A stretch of 64,000 nucleotides of DNA from Nonomuraea sp. SYSU D8015 (GCF_008065375.1 NZ_VJYI01000002.1:124001-188000), one strand, 5' to 3'. Positions 24,825-34,297 are shown, numbered from the stretch's first letter. Notes: generated by a model from the sequence alone, not told the origin. Made by a program: numbers and translations.

Positions 24825-26051
24825 ATGCAGCAGAGCCATCCAGTCCGTCCCAGTGGCGGGGCGTGGGCGGCCGCCGTCGTGTGGGCCTCCCTGCCTCTGT
24901 TCACGTGCGGAATGGCGACCCCGTTCACGATCGGGTTCGCGGCGTTCTGGCTGCGCAGCGCCTTCCAGGTCGTCGCCGCCTCGGTCTATCTCGTCTGCAC
25001 GGGGTCCTTCCTCATCGGGGCGATCGCGTACGACGACATCGACCTGGCCCCGGCGCCGATGCAGGTGCTGGTGTACGGCGGGTTGATGGTCAGCTGGATG
25101 GGCGGCGTCATCCACTCGGGGATCCTGGTGCCGATCATGGTACGGGCGCGTCTCAGGCCTCTGCCCCACCGGCAGCATGTGACTCATCATCCTCAGCACC
25201 ATCATCATCAGCAGCAGCACCCGCAACAGCCCCTGAATCTGCACCAGCGGACCACGGAGCCCAGCTACCAGCGGCGGCCCGGGGAGCCGGAGTGGATCGG
25301 GCACTATCGGGTGACCAAGTCGCTCGGGCGCGGCGGGCAGGGGGCCGTTTACCTGGCCACGGCGCCCAACGGGGTGCGGGTGGCCGTGAAGGTGCTGCAC
25401 GATCTGGTCGACGACACGGCGCGGGCGAGGTTCGCGCGTGAGGTGGAAGCGGCGCGGCGGGTGGCGACGTTTTCCACAGCCCGGGTGCTCGACGTGAACA
25501 TCACCGGGCAATACCCGTACATCGTCAGCGAGTACGTGGAGGGGCCCTCGCTGGAGCAGCTCGTCAGGCAGCACGGGCCGCGGGACGAGGACAGCCTGAC
25601 GCGGCTGGCGTTATCCACAGCCGGGGCGCTGGCCGCCATCCACAAGGCGGGGATCGTTCATCGTGATTTCAAGCCGAGCAATGTGCTTATCGGACACGAC
25701 GGGCCGCGGGTGATCGACTTCGGGATCGCGCGGGCGCTCGATCAGGTCACCATGACTGCCGGGAAGATGGTGGGGACGCCGCCATACATGTCGCCCGAGC
25801 AGTTGAGCGGGGAGGCTGTGGGGCCGGCTTCCGATGTGTTCAGCTGGGCTGTGACCATGGTGTTCGCGGCCACGGGACGGCCGGCGTTCGGAGAGGACTC
25901 CGTGCCTGCGGTTTTCAACCGGGTGCTGACCGTTCATCCGGACCTGTCGCCCTTGCCCCCCGCGTTACGCGGGGTTGTTGGCGCCTGTCTCAACAAGCGG
26001 CCCGAGGAACGGCCGTCGGCTTCTGACGTGATGCTGGCGATCATCAACTGA
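24825..26051 (+). CDS. Membrane Ser/Thr protein kinase, N-terminal membrane domain
   Basis: 408 residues. Residues about 13-105 hold three membrane helices, followed by a His/Gln-rich linker (118-141, including HHPQHHHHQQQHPQQP) and a C-terminal Hanks-type kinase domain (about 158-408): GRGGQGAVYLA, Lys189 in VAVKV, HRDFKPSN with catalytic Asp281, DFG (298-300), and GTPPYMSPEQ. The order is the reverse of PknB, where the kinase comes first. There is no extracellular sensor domain. The gene is transcribed away from nuoI across the DnaA-box region and separates nuoI from nuoH. Whether it phosphorylates the disordered Nuo tails is only speculation. Confidence 0.92.
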   Translation: MQQSHPVRPSGGAWAAAVVWASLPLFTCGMATPFTIGFAAFWLRSAFQVVAASVYLVCTGSFLIGAIAYDDIDLAPAPMQVLVYGGLMVSWMGGVIHSGILVPIMVRARLRPLPHRQHVTHHPQHHHHQQQHPQQPLNLHQRTTEPSYQRRPGEPEWIGHYRVTKSLGRGGQGAVYLATAPNGVRVAVKVLHDLVDDTARARFAREVEAARRVATFSTARVLDVNITGQYPYIVSEYVEGPSLEQLVRQHGPRDEDSLTRLALSTAGALAAIHKAGIVHRDFKPSNVLIGHDGPRVIDFGIARALDQVTMTAGKMVGTPPYMSPEQLSGEAVGPASDVFSWAVTMVFAATGRPAFGEDSVPAVFNRVLTVHPDLSPLPPALRGVVGACLNKRPEERPSASDVMLAIIN

Positions 26052-26184
26052 TCCCATACGAGCCTTGGCTCGTCGTTGGCTCACAGGCCCCGCCCACGCG
26101 CCGCGCCCAAGGGGCGAGTGCCTGGTGGCGCGCATCGCCGTGGGCGCGCGCCGCGCAATGGGTGGTGACGCCATGTCATGGCAG

Positions 26185-27258
26185 CTATGGATGGTCGTTG
26201 CCGCGCGCCGCCTGCTCGATGCCGGCCAGCACTAGGCAACGCCATGTCACGGCTTGGGAGACATGCGTGGCTGGTCCCAGCGCGAGAAGCGGGTGCTGCT
26301 GAGGTTGTTGAACAGCGGACGGGGCTGAGGTGGTGCCGGGTGGCAGAGCCGACAGTCGCTGCACGACCAGGAACAGGTCGTGGCGTTTGGCGAAGCGGTC
26401 CATGTCGTTCGGAGGCCAGGGGCCGGGAAGGTGGTGGAGGGGGTGCTCCATCCTGTCGAGGATGAAGAGGCCGGTCAGGTTCTCGTGGCGGTAGAGGAGC
26501 AGGGTGAATACCTCGCCGATGTCCACGCCCAGGCGGAGGTCGGCGATGATTTCGTTGCGCTGGATCACCTGAAGCTTCTTGGAAGATTTACCGACGAGGT
26601 ACGGGCCATCGGGCGGGCCCACGATGGATCCCTGGCTGACGCGCCAGCGGTGGATCCTCGAAGTCAACGGACGGACGACGAGCAACGCCGGGCTGAAGAG
26701 CAACGCCAGCCATTTCACGTCCACTAAGTCGAGAATGACCCGGCCGATCGAGGCGACGCCGCGCCACGCCGCCCACATCCCCATGGACGCCAAGTACGCC
26801 ATCACCCCAATGCCGAGGACTCCGGCGCAAATGGCCGCCGGTTTACGCCATGTGGCAAGGGAGGGATGCGGCAGCCCGCGTACGCGTTGCCAGCCCGGGG
26901 CGCGGCCGGCGAGTACCGTCTGCACCTGCTGCGAACGCCTGGTGCGGGCGTCGACCAGCGGGATTCCGGCTCCCCGTGCGAAGTCCTTCAGGTGAGGCGG
27001 ATGCCAGTCGCCGGGCAGGTCGAGCAGGACCAGGCCATCGGCGTCCAGCGCGGCAAGCCCCTGAACGGCAGGGGAACCCCGCTTCCGGCCGGAGGCTTGC
27101 GGATCATATCCGTAGTGGTAGAGGACGGCCGGTGTCACGCGTACTGAATGGCCGGAGACGGGGTCGGTGACCGCCAGAGTCCCTTTGTCACCGGTCAGAA
27201 CGGTTTTCGGGCATCGGGCCCTCTTGGTCGCCCCCGCCACTGGAACAAGCTCGCGCAC
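26185..27258 (-). CDS. Hypothetical membrane protein between nuoH and nuoI
   Basis: 357 residues from GTG 27258, chosen for the SD GGGGGGAG just upstream; the frame is open further (to 27504) but that part is arginine-rich shadow. Residues about 135-215 include two membrane helices (AICAGVLGIGVMAYLASMGMW and WLALLFSPALLVV); both flanks are soluble. No known domain. It sits on the nuo strand, so it could be transcribed with nuoA-B-C-H, yet it is not a complex I subunit I recognise. Confidence 0.6.
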   Translation of the reverse strand: MRELVPVAGATKRARCPKTVLTGDKGTLAVTDPVSGHSVRVTPAVLYHYGYDPQASGRKRGSPAVQGLAALDADGLVLLDLPGDWHPPHLKDFARGAGIPLVDARTRRSQQVQTVLAGRAPGWQRVRGLPHPSLATWRKPAAICAGVLGIGVMAYLASMGMWAAWRGVASIGRVILDLVDVKWLALLFSPALLVVRPLTSRIHRWRVSQGSIVGPPDGPYLVGKSSKKLQVIQRNEIIADLRLGVDIGEVFTLLLYRHENLTGLFILDRMEHPLHHLPGPWPPNDMDRFAKRHDLFLVVQRLSALPPGTTSAPSAVQQPQQHPLLALGPATHVSQAVTWRCLVLAGIEQAARGNDHP

Positions 27259-27338
27259 GCCTCTCCCCCCACTGGCCCCCCTGTTCCCGAACGACGGATA
27301 AGGCGAACGTAAAGTTTCCGGCCCTACGGCCCGACGGG

Positions 27339-28280
27339 TCAGATAAGGACCTTGACGACGCCGGTGAGGGCCAGTTGCACGAGGGCGAGAGGCACGAGGC
27401 CGGCCCAGGCGAGCTTCTGGAGCTGGTCTTCGCGCAGCCGAGGGTAGGACACCCGGAGCCAGATCACGACGAATGCCAGCACGAAGACCTTGATGAGGGT
27501 CCACAGCCAGCCGGGCAGGAACGGGCCGTGCCAGCCGCCCAGGAACAGCACGGTGGTCAGGAAGGACAGGACCACGATCCCGGCGTACTCGGAGAGCATG
27601 AACAGGGCGAAACGCATGCCGGTGTACTCGGTCATCGGGCCCATGATGATCTCGGACTCGGCGATCGGCATGTCGAACGGAGGCCGCCGCAGCTCAGCCA
27701 GCCCTGCCAGGAAGAACACCACGCCGCCGATGGCCTGCCACGGCAGCCACCACCACTGCCACGCCTCGACGATCCCCGGGAGCGACAGCGTCCCGGCGGC
27801 CATCGCCACCGAGGAGGCCGCCAGCACCAGCGGCAGCTCGTACGACATGAGCTGGGCGGCCGACCGCATGCCGCCGAGCACCGAGTACTTGTTGGCCGAG
27901 GCCCACCCGGCCATGATCGAGCCGAGCACGCCCACGCCCATGACGGCGAGCACGAAGAACAGGCCGAGGTCGAGGTCGACGGCCACGCGGCCGCGGTCGA
28001 TGGGGATGGCGATGAGCACGACCAGGTACGGGACGAGCGCCACCCCGGGAGCGATCATGAAGATGCGGCGGTCGGCCGCGGCCGGGATGACGTCCTCCTT
28101 CTGGGCGAACTTCACCCCGTCGGCGATGAGTTGGGCCCAGCCGTGGAAGCCGCCCGCGTACATGGGGCCGAGCCGCGACTGCATGTGCGCCATGACCTTG
28201 TGCTCGGTCTGCCCGATGATCAGGGGCAGCGCCAGGAACACGATGAGGATGACGGCGAAGCTCAGCACCACGTCGAGCAT
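27339..28280 (-). CDS. nuoH: NADH-quinone oxidoreductase subunit H
   Basis: 313 residues, eight membrane helices; forms the quinone entry channel with NuoB and NuoD. Diagnostic ERKVMAHMQ-like EHKVMAHMQSRLGP, GGMRSAAQLMSYELPL and RPPFDMPIAESEI. The first helix motif has EHK where ERR/ERK is usual. Slightly short compared with many NuoH proteins. The gene is separated from nuoC by 166 bases where nuoD would be expected. Confidence 0.95.
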   Translation of the reverse strand: MLDVVLSFAVILIVFLALPLIIGQTEHKVMAHMQSRLGPMYAGGFHGWAQLIADGVKFAQKEDVIPAAADRRIFMIAPGVALVPYLVVLIAIPIDRGRVAVDLDLGLFFVLAVMGVGVLGSIMAGWASANKYSVLGGMRSAAQLMSYELPLVLAASSVAMAAGTLSLPGIVEAWQWWWLPWQAIGGVVFFLAGLAELRRPPFDMPIAESEIIMGPMTEYTGMRFALFMLSEYAGIVVLSFLTTVLFLGGWHGPFLPGWLWTLIKVFVLAFVVIWLRVSYPRLREDQLQKLAWAGLVPLALVQLALTGVVKVLI

Positions 28281-28446
28281 CTGGCAGCTCCCAGTCGTCT
28301 CAGCGCCGCTTCACGACGCGGTCGGTCACCGCCGCTGCACGGTGCGGTCGGGCGGTAGTGGCGGCAGTGGTGGTGGAACTTCGGCTGACCGGCCCTCCAT
28401 GGGTGACCGGCCCTCCACGGAGTGGGCCATCCTGCCGCTCCCGAGG
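28281..28446. other. nuoC-nuoH spacer with short repeats, at the expected nuoD position
   Basis: No coding character. Contains an 18-base-spaced direct repeat TGACCGGCCCTCCA (28386-28399 and 28404-28417) and GGC/GGT-rich simple sequence. nuoD usually lies between nuoC and nuoH. Confidence 0.5.
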
Positions 28447-28992
28447 TCAGCCATCGGGTGTCCCCCAGTCGGCGGGGACTCCGGGTGGAAGGGTCTTGCG
28501 GCGGCTCGGGGCGCCGTGGCCGGACTCGCCGGGCTCCTTGGCGCCGGGCCAGGGCTTGGCCACGCGGGCGGCCAGCACGAACTCCTTGCGCAGCGGGTGG
28601 CCTTCGAAGCCGTCGGGTAGCAGCAGGGGCACGAGGTGGGGATGGCCGTCGAAGATCACGCCGAACATCTCGTACGTCTCGCGCTCGTGCCAGTTGGCCC
28701 CCCGGTAGACGCCGACGGCGGTGGGCAGGTGCGGGTCGGCGCGTGGCACGCTGGTGCGCAGCAGCAGGCGCTCGCTTGCGACCGGGTTGTAGACGTGGGC
28801 CACGACCTGGAAGGCGTCGGGCGGCTCGTCGACGCCGGTCAGCCAGTCGAAGAACTCGTAGCCGAGGTCGTCGCGGACGAACGTCAGCAGCTCGATCCAG
28901 TCGGCGGGGGCGACGTCGATCGTGGTGTCGCCGTACGACTCGGAGACCGAGGCGCGGTCGCCGAAGCGCTCGACGAGCCGGGCCGGGTTCAT
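28447..28992 (-). CDS. nuoC: NADH-quinone oxidoreductase subunit C (30 kDa)
   Basis: 181 residues with the 30-kDa signature [18 protein letters not shown] and HPLRKEF. It forms part of the peripheral arm. It is not fused to NuoD, and no nuoD follows. ATG 28992 overlaps the nuoB stop as ATGA. The C-terminus ([14 protein letters not shown]) is typical of actinomycete NuoC. Confidence 0.94.
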   Translation of the reverse strand: MNPARLVERFGDRASVSESYGDTTIDVAPADWIELLTFVRDDLGYEFFDWLTGVDEPPDAFQVVAHVYNPVASERLLLRTSVPRADPHLPTAVGVYRGANWHERETYEMFGVIFDGHPHLVPLLLPDGFEGHPLRKEFVLAARVAKPWPGAKEPGESGHGAPSRRKTLPPGVPADWGTPDG

Positions 28993-29522
28993 GCTTCGTC
29001 CCTTGAGTGCGAGCGGGACCACACGTAGCGGTCGCTGAGCTTCTCCTGGGCGATCTTCTCCTGGAGCTTGGTGATGCCGTAGAGGAGGGCCTCGGGTCTG
29101 GGCGGGCAGCCGGGGACGTAGACGTCCACGGGGATGATCTGGTCGACGCCGTTGGTCACGCAGTAGGAGTCCCAGTAGGGGCCGCCGGTGTTGGAGCAGG
29201 CGCCGAAGGAGATCACGTATTTCGGGTCGGGCATCTGCTCGTACAGGCGCTTCACCGCCGGGGCCATCTTGTCGGTGACCGTGCCGGAGACGATCATGAG
29301 GTCGGCCTGGCGTGGGCCGTTCGCGAACGGGATCACCCCGAACCTGATGAAGTCGTGCCTGCTCATCGACGTCGCGATGAACTCGATCGCGCAGCAGGCC
29401 AGCCCGAAGTTGAACACCCACAGCGAATAGCGGCGGCCCCAGTTGAGCACGAAGCGCATCGGCTTCGGCGCCAACCGCGAGATCGGGCCGACCGTGGGCA
29501 TCGGGAGATCCGTCGCTGCCAT
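28989..29522 (-). CDS. nuoB: NADH-quinone oxidoreductase subunit B
   Basis: 177 residues. The N2 cluster ligands are visible: adjacent cysteines in [10 protein letters not shown], one in FGACSNTGG and one in [10 protein letters not shown]. NuoB passes electrons to quinone at the interface with NuoD and NuoH. The [16 protein letters not shown] stretch differs from the RPSPRQADL form of main-cluster NuoB proteins. The start is preceded by about 700 bases of repeat-rich spacer up to nuoA. Confidence 0.95.
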   Translation of the reverse strand: MAATDLPMPTVGPISRLAPKPMRFVLNWGRRYSLWVFNFGLACCAIEFIATSMSRHDFIRFGVIPFANGPRQADLMIVSGTVTDKMAPAVKRLYEQMPDPKYVISFGACSNTGGPYWDSYCVTNGVDQIIPVDVYVPGCPPRPEALLYGITKLQEKIAQEKLSDRYVWSRSHSRDEA

Positions 29523-29639
29523 GCTTCCATTCTTGCGCGGATCGCAGGTGAGGCAAAGAATGCCGTGATTGGGCTTCTGTGAACGAGTGTGACAAAGGGG
29601 CGTTCAGCGGTATCGGGCACTCCCTTCCGCGTCCGTGCC

Positions 29640-30205
29640 GATCCCCGCGAGCGGGCCAGCGGAGGCCCCCGGGCAAGCGGGACAGCGGCGCGTGAGGGCC
29701 AGTGGGGCAAGCGGGCAAGCGGGCCTACGGGGCGGCGGGGCCAGCGGGGCTAGCGGGGCGGCGGGGCTAGCGGCGCGACACCGCGACGCGGTCGATTGCC
29801 GCGAGCGCGAGAAGCGGTCCGAGCGGAAGGATGCGGTCTGGTGAGGACAAGCCGCACGAGCGCGGAATGAGGCTTGAGAACGGGAACGGCCCGAGCACGA
29901 AAGACGCCCCGAGCGCGGGAGACGGTCCGGGCGCGGGAGACGGTCCGGGCGCGGGAGACGGTCCGGGCACGCCGAAGCGGCCCGCGTGGGGAAAGCGGCG
30001 CTGGTCCGGGTAAGGCAGTGCAGCCAGGCCAGCCCCAGTCGGTGTGGCTTGGACCAGGGGTGCGTCCGGCGAAGAAGGGCAGGGCGGGGATGAAGAAGGG
30101 CAGGGCGGGGATGCGGTCCGGTGGGACGTGGCAGGACGAATGATGCGGTCCGGTGGACGCTGTAGGACGAATACGGTCCAGTGGGACATGGCCGGTTGGC
30201 CGGTC
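29640..30205. repeat. Composite tandem-repeat spacer between nuoA and nuoB
   Basis: At least four arrays in a gene-free stretch of 708 bases (29523-30230): AGCGGGGC-type 9-10-base units (about 29645-29780); GCGCGGGAGACGGTCCGG, 18 bases, three exact copies from 29913, 29931 and 29949 plus a decayed copy at 29895; GAAGAAGGGCAGGGCGGGGA, 21 bases, at 30071 and 30092; and an approximately 31-base unit starting GCGGTCCGGTGG (30113, 30145, then 30174 decayed). Frames on both strands are locally open but repetitive; I find no convincing gene. Confidence 0.75.
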
Positions 30206-30230
30206 GCGAGGCAGAGGGCCGTACGGAGGG

Positions 30231-30602
30231 CTAGGTCCAGGTGAGGACGCGCTTGCGCCAGGCGTACACGATGCCCAGGGCGATGAACCCCAAGAACACG
30301 AACATCTCCACCAGCGTGCTCATCCCATAGCCGGGAGCGTCGAAAACGGTGGCCCAGGGGAACAGGAAGACGGCGTCCACCGCGAACACGACATACAGGT
30401 ACGTGAACACGTAGTACCGGACCTGCGACTGCGCCCACCCCTCGCCCACCGGGTCGACCCCGCACTCGTACGTCGTCAGCTTCTCCGGAGTGGGACGGCT
30501 GGGGCGGAGGAGGCGGTTGGCCATGAGGGCCCCGGCCACGATGGCGACGCCGATGGCGAGCAGTGCGGCGACCAGCACGTACGACCCGAAATAGCCGTCC
30601 AT
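30231..30602 (-). CDS. nuoA: NADH-quinone oxidoreductase subunit A
   Basis: 123 residues with three membrane helices; diagnostic YECGVDPVGEGWAQSQVRYYVF and VFAVDAVFLFPWA. ATG 30602 starts the protein close to the first helix; no good SD is visible. First gene of the nuo cluster. After its stop an alternative frame continues as a Pro-rich repetitive stretch (PSPAPGPSPAPGPS), reminiscent of the tails on NuoI, J and K. Confidence 0.95.
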   Translation of the reverse strand: MDGYFGSYVLVAALLAIGVAIVAGALMANRLLRPSRPTPEKLTTYECGVDPVGEGWAQSQVRYYVFTYLYVVFAVDAVFLFPWATVFDAPGYGMSTLVEMFVFLGFIALGIVYAWRKRVLTWT

Positions 30603-30733
30603 GACGCGATCGTAACCCAGCCGCCCCCGCGAACCCATGCCGTCGAGTCCCAAACCAGGGGTCGGTCAAAAGCTCACACACCATCCCCCCAAATCGGAGT
30701 AAACAGAAAGATCAACCACATAACCTGACAGAC

Positions 30734-32197
30734 ATGCCCAAACCGCGATTCTTTTCCGGAATCGCTCTGCTGGCCCTCTTGGCCGGAGGATGCGGCCTGG
30801 CCGGCGCCTCCCCTGAGCGGGACGTGGTGGTTCCGGCAGAGCCGACGTTGATCGACTTTGTCGACCCGGCGACCGTCACCGGCCTGTCCACCAGGACGCT
30901 CACCGAAGGGAATTCCTCCACTAGCGTCCGATACGCCTACATCAAGTACCCGGAGCTCGCCGACGCGCCCGCGCTCAACCGGGCGCTGGCCGAACAGGCG
31001 CGACGGCAGCTGCGGGACTTCCGCGAGCGCACCCGGAGGCGCGGCGTCCGCCCGCGTCCCGAGCTGAACGTGGACTGGCAGCTCGCCGCCGCCTCCTCCC
31101 AAGCGATCGCGGTACGGCTGCGCACCGGTGAGTTCCTCGGGGCGGGCTGGGGCAATTCCACACGGACGCTCTGGTTCGATCCGCGCGAGGGCAAGGCGGT
31201 CGGGTCCACGGAGTTGCTGAACGGGCCGGAGGCACTTCCACGGCTGGCGGCGCTGGTGAGGGAGCAGCTCGAGGGGCGCGGCGCGCAGGTCGAGCAGGAC
31301 GTGGTGACGGGCGGCGGCGACGAGTTCGACTCGATGGCGTTCAACCACAGCGGAGACCTGGTGGTCGAGTTCGACGACTGCCAGATCGGGCCGTGCCCGC
31401 TGGGGCGGATCGCCGTGGCGGTGCCGGCGGGACAGGTGGCGCCGCTGCTGTCCGCATTCGGACGGCGCGCCCAGGAGGGCGTCCAGGGCGATGACGTGAG
31501 CGGCCCGTTCCCCCACGTGCCCGCGCACAGCCCCGCCGCGGCCAGCAACAAGGCGGGGACCGTGGACTGCGCCAAGGTCAAGTGCGTCGCGCTGACGTTC
31601 GAGGACGGGCCTGGGCCGCACACCGGCAGGCTGCTCGACGTCCTGCGGAAGGAGCGGGCGCGGGCGACGTTCTTCACGGTCGGCAGCAGCGCCGCTGCCC
31701 AGCCGGAGCTGCTGCGCAGAATGAGCTCGGAAGGTCATCTGGTCGGAAACCACAGCTGGGCGCACCGGGACCTGTCGAAGCAGCCGACCAGCAGAATCGC
31801 CGACGAGCTCGGGCGCACCGAGGCCGCGGTGGCGGCGGCGATTGGGCAGTCGCCGACGCTGGTGCGGCCGCCGTACGGGGCCGTGAGCCGGGATCTGTAC
31901 GACGTCGCGCGCACGATGGGCTTCGCGTTGGTCACCTGGGACGTGGATTCCAGGGACTTAGAGGGTGGGAAAGGGGCGGACATCGCTGCCCGGACCGTGC
32001 GCGAGACGCATCCAGGTGCGATCATTCTGATGCACGACATTCATCGGGAAACCGTTGACGCTGTTCCGGACATCCTCAAAAGGTTGCGCGGGAAGGGATA
32101 CAGCTTCGTCACCGTTCCAGAGTTGTACGGTCCTGCACACATGCAGGCCGGACACCTTTACAGGTCAGGAGCGAGCCGTCCCGTAAGCAGCCCCTGA
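30734..32197 (+). CDS. Lipoprotein polysaccharide (peptidoglycan) deacetylase, NodB domain
   Basis: 487 residues. Lipobox LLALLAGGC (Cys about 20) predicts an exported, lipid-anchored protein. Residues about 50-240 form a DUF3298/RsiV-like domain; residues about 275-470 a NodB domain with TFEDGPGPHT, HLVGNHSWAHRDL (zinc HxxxH), RPPYGA, and ILMHDIH. The usual TFDDGP carries Glu in place of the first Asp, the residue that acts as base in characterised enzymes, so activity may be altered. Divergent from nuoA; lies between the nuo and kor genes. Confidence 0.88.
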   Translation: MPKPRFFSGIALLALLAGGCGLAGASPERDVVVPAEPTLIDFVDPATVTGLSTRTLTEGNSSTSVRYAYIKYPELADAPALNRALAEQARRQLRDFRERTRRRGVRPRPELNVDWQLAAASSQAIAVRLRTGEFLGAGWGNSTRTLWFDPREGKAVGSTELLNGPEALPRLAALVREQLEGRGAQVEQDVVTGGGDEFDSMAFNHSGDLVVEFDDCQIGPCPLGRIAVAVPAGQVAPLLSAFGRRAQEGVQGDDVSGPFPHVPAHSPAAASNKAGTVDCAKVKCVALTFEDGPGPHTGRLLDVLRKERARATFFTVGSSAAAQPELLRRMSSEGHLVGNHSWAHRDLSKQPTSRIADELGRTEAAVAAAIGQSPTLVRPPYGAVSRDLYDVARTMGFALVTWDVDSRDLEGGKGADIAARTVRETHPGAIILMHDIHRETVDAVPDILKRLRGKGYSFVTVPELYGPAHMQAGHLYRSGASRPVSSP

Positions 32198-32452
32198 CGT
32201 AGCGCACGTGTTGGGGGGACGTATAGTTGGCGCTCGTGACCCGAACCGTCCTGTTCGCCCGCCTGCATGTAGACCTCTGCAGGCTCGCGTCCGGGCTGTG
32301 TCGTCGTTGTTCTCCGACCTCACCCTGAGAATTCCGACCGCGTATACCCGCTTACGGCGGGGTGCAAACGCGTGACCTTCCGAGGATCTAGCATGGATAC
32401 AGAGAACGCGCCCAACGCAACCGCGCCTAGGCGCGTCGAGGAGGACTGAGCT

Positions 32453-34297
32453 GTGACGAAGCAGGTCCAGCAACTCGACCGCGTGATCATCAGGTTCGCT
32501 GGGGACTCCGGCGACGGCATGCAGCTCACCGGCGACCGTTTCACGGCGGGCACGGCGGAGTTCGGCAACGACCTTTCGACGTTGCCCAACTTCCCGGCTG
32601 AGATCCGCGCGCCCGCAGGCACCCTGCCCGGCGTCTCGAGCTTCCAGCTCCACTTCGCCGACCACGACATCCTCACGCCCGGCGACGCGCCGAACGTGCT
32701 CGTGGCGATGAACCCGGCGGCGCTCAAGGCCAACCTGGGCGACCTGCCGCGTGGCTCGGACATCATCGCCAACACCGATGAGTTCACCAAGCGCAACCTG
32801 CAGAAGGTCGGCTACGACGCCAACCCGCTGGAGGACGACTCGCTGCGCGAGTGGCGGGTCCACGCGGTGCCGCTGACCTCGCTCACCGTCAAGGCCCTCG
32901 AAGGCTTCGACCTGTCCAAGAAGGACGCCGAGCGGTCGAAGAACATGTTCGCCCTCGGCTTGCTCAGCTGGCTCTACCACCGGCCGACCGATCACACGAT
33001 CAAGTTCCTCGAGCAGAAGTTCGCCAAGAAGCCCGAGATCGCCAAGGCGAACATCGCGGCCTTCCAGGCGGGGTGGAACTACGGCGAGACCACCGAGTCG
33101 TTCTCGGTGTCGTACGAGGTCAAGCCGGCGCGGCTGGCGCCCGGCGTCTATCGCAATATTTCCGGTAACCAGGCCCTCGCCTACGGCCTGATCGCCGCCG
33201 GCGTGCAGTCCAAGTTGCCGCTGTTCCTGGGGTCCTATCCGATCACCCCGGCCAGCGACATCCTGCACGAGCTCAGCAAGCACAAGCAGTTCGGCGTGCG
33301 CACCTTCCAGGCGGAGGACGAGATCGCGGGCGTCGGCGCGGCGCTCGGGGCCGCGTTCGGCGGCGCGCTCGGCGTCACCACCACCTCGGGTCCCGGCGTG
33401 GCGCTGAAGTCCGAGACGATCGGCCTGGCGGTCACCACCGAGCTGCCGCTGATCATCGTGGACGTGCAGCGGGCCGGGCCGAGCACCGGCATGCCGACCA
33501 AGACCGAGCAGACCGACCTGCTGATGGCGATGTACGGCCGCAACGGCGAGTCCCCTGTGCCGATCGTGGCGCCGATGTCGCCGAGCGACTGCTTCGACGC
33601 GGCCATCGAGGCGGCCAGGATCGCGGTGAAGTACCGCACTCCGGTCATGCTGCTCTCGGACGGCTACCTGGCCAACGGCTCGGAGCCGTGGCGCCTGCCC
33701 GAAATTTCCGACTTGCCGGACATTTCCCAAGAATTTACGACCGCCCCGAACGGCGAGGACGGCCAGTTCCTGCCCTTCAAGCGGGACACCGAGACCCTGG
33801 CCCGTCCGTGGGCCATCCCCGGCACGCCGGGCCTGGAGCACCGGATCGGCGGCATCGAGAAGGCCGACGGCACCGGCAACATCTCCTACGACCCGGACAA
33901 CCACGACCTGATGGTCCGCACCCGGGCCGCCAAGATCGCCGGCATCGACGTGCCCGACCTCGAGGTCGACGACCCCGACGGCGACGCCAAGGTGCTCGTG
34001 ATCGGCTGGGGCTCGACGTACGGGCCGATCGCCGCGGCCGTGCGGCGGATCAGGAGGGTCGGCGGCAAGGTCGCCCAGGCCCACTTCCGCCACCTCAACC
34101 CGCTGCCGGCCAACACCGGCGAGGTGCTCAAGCGCTACGACAAGGTGCTGCTGCCCGAGATCAACCTCGGCCAGCTCGCGCTGCTGCTGCGCGCCCGCTA
34201 CCTCGTCGACGTGATCAGCTACAACCGTGTGCGCGGGCTCCCGTTCAAGGCCGAGGAGCTGGCCGGAGTCATCCAGGACGTGATCGACAGTGACTGA
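32453..34297 (+). CDS. korA: 2-oxoacid:ferredoxin oxidoreductase alpha subunit (KorA)
   Basis: 614 residues, a gamma-alpha fusion. The N-terminal gamma domain (VIIRFAGDSGDGMQLTGDRF to about residue 190) binds the CoA side; the alpha domain follows (LFLGSYPITPASDILHELS, TTTSGPGVALKSETIGLA, DVQRAGPSTGMPTKTEQTDL). With KorB it converts 2-oxoglutarate and CoA to succinyl-CoA, reducing ferredoxin, as in Mycobacterium. GTG 32453 has a good SD (GAGGAGGA). The 255 bases upstream hold no gene and probably carry its promoter. The stop overlaps korB by eight bases. Confidence 0.95.
   Translation: MTKQVQQLDRVIIRFAGDSGDGMQLTGDRFTAGTAEFGNDLSTLPNFPAEIRAPAGTLPGVSSFQLHFADHDILTPGDAPNVLVAMNPAALKANLGDLPRGSDIIANTDEFTKRNLQKVGYDANPLEDDSLREWRVHAVPLTSLTVKALEGFDLSKKDAERSKNMFALGLLSWLYHRPTDHTIKFLEQKFAKKPEIAKANIAAFQAGWNYGETTESFSVSYEVKPARLAPGVYRNISGNQALAYGLIAAGVQSKLPLFLGSYPITPASDILHELSKHKQFGVRTFQAEDEIAGVGAALGAAFGGALGVTTTSGPGVALKSETIGLAVTTELPLIIVDVQRAGPSTGMPTKTEQTDLLMAMYGRNGESPVPIVAPMSPSDCFDAAIEAARIAVKYRTPVMLLSDGYLANGSEPWRLPEISDLPDISQEFTTAPNGEDGQFLPFKRDTETLARPWAIPGTPGLEHRIGGIEKADGTGNISYDPDNHDLMVRTRAAKIAGIDVPDLEVDDPDGDAKVLVIGWGSTYGPIAAAVRRIRRVGGKVAQAHFRHLNPLPANTGEVLKRYDKVLLPEINLGQLALLLRARYLVDVISYNRVRGLPFKAEELAGVIQDVIDSD

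Noticed and set aside
28281..28446. Short or decayed nuoD
   Set aside because: 166 bases of simple sequence; no NuoD motif in any frame.
29767..30684. 305-residue minus-strand frame with PSPAPG repeats
   Set aside because: Its first part is an out-of-frame reading of nuoA and the rest follows tandem repeats; noted only as a possible tail relic.
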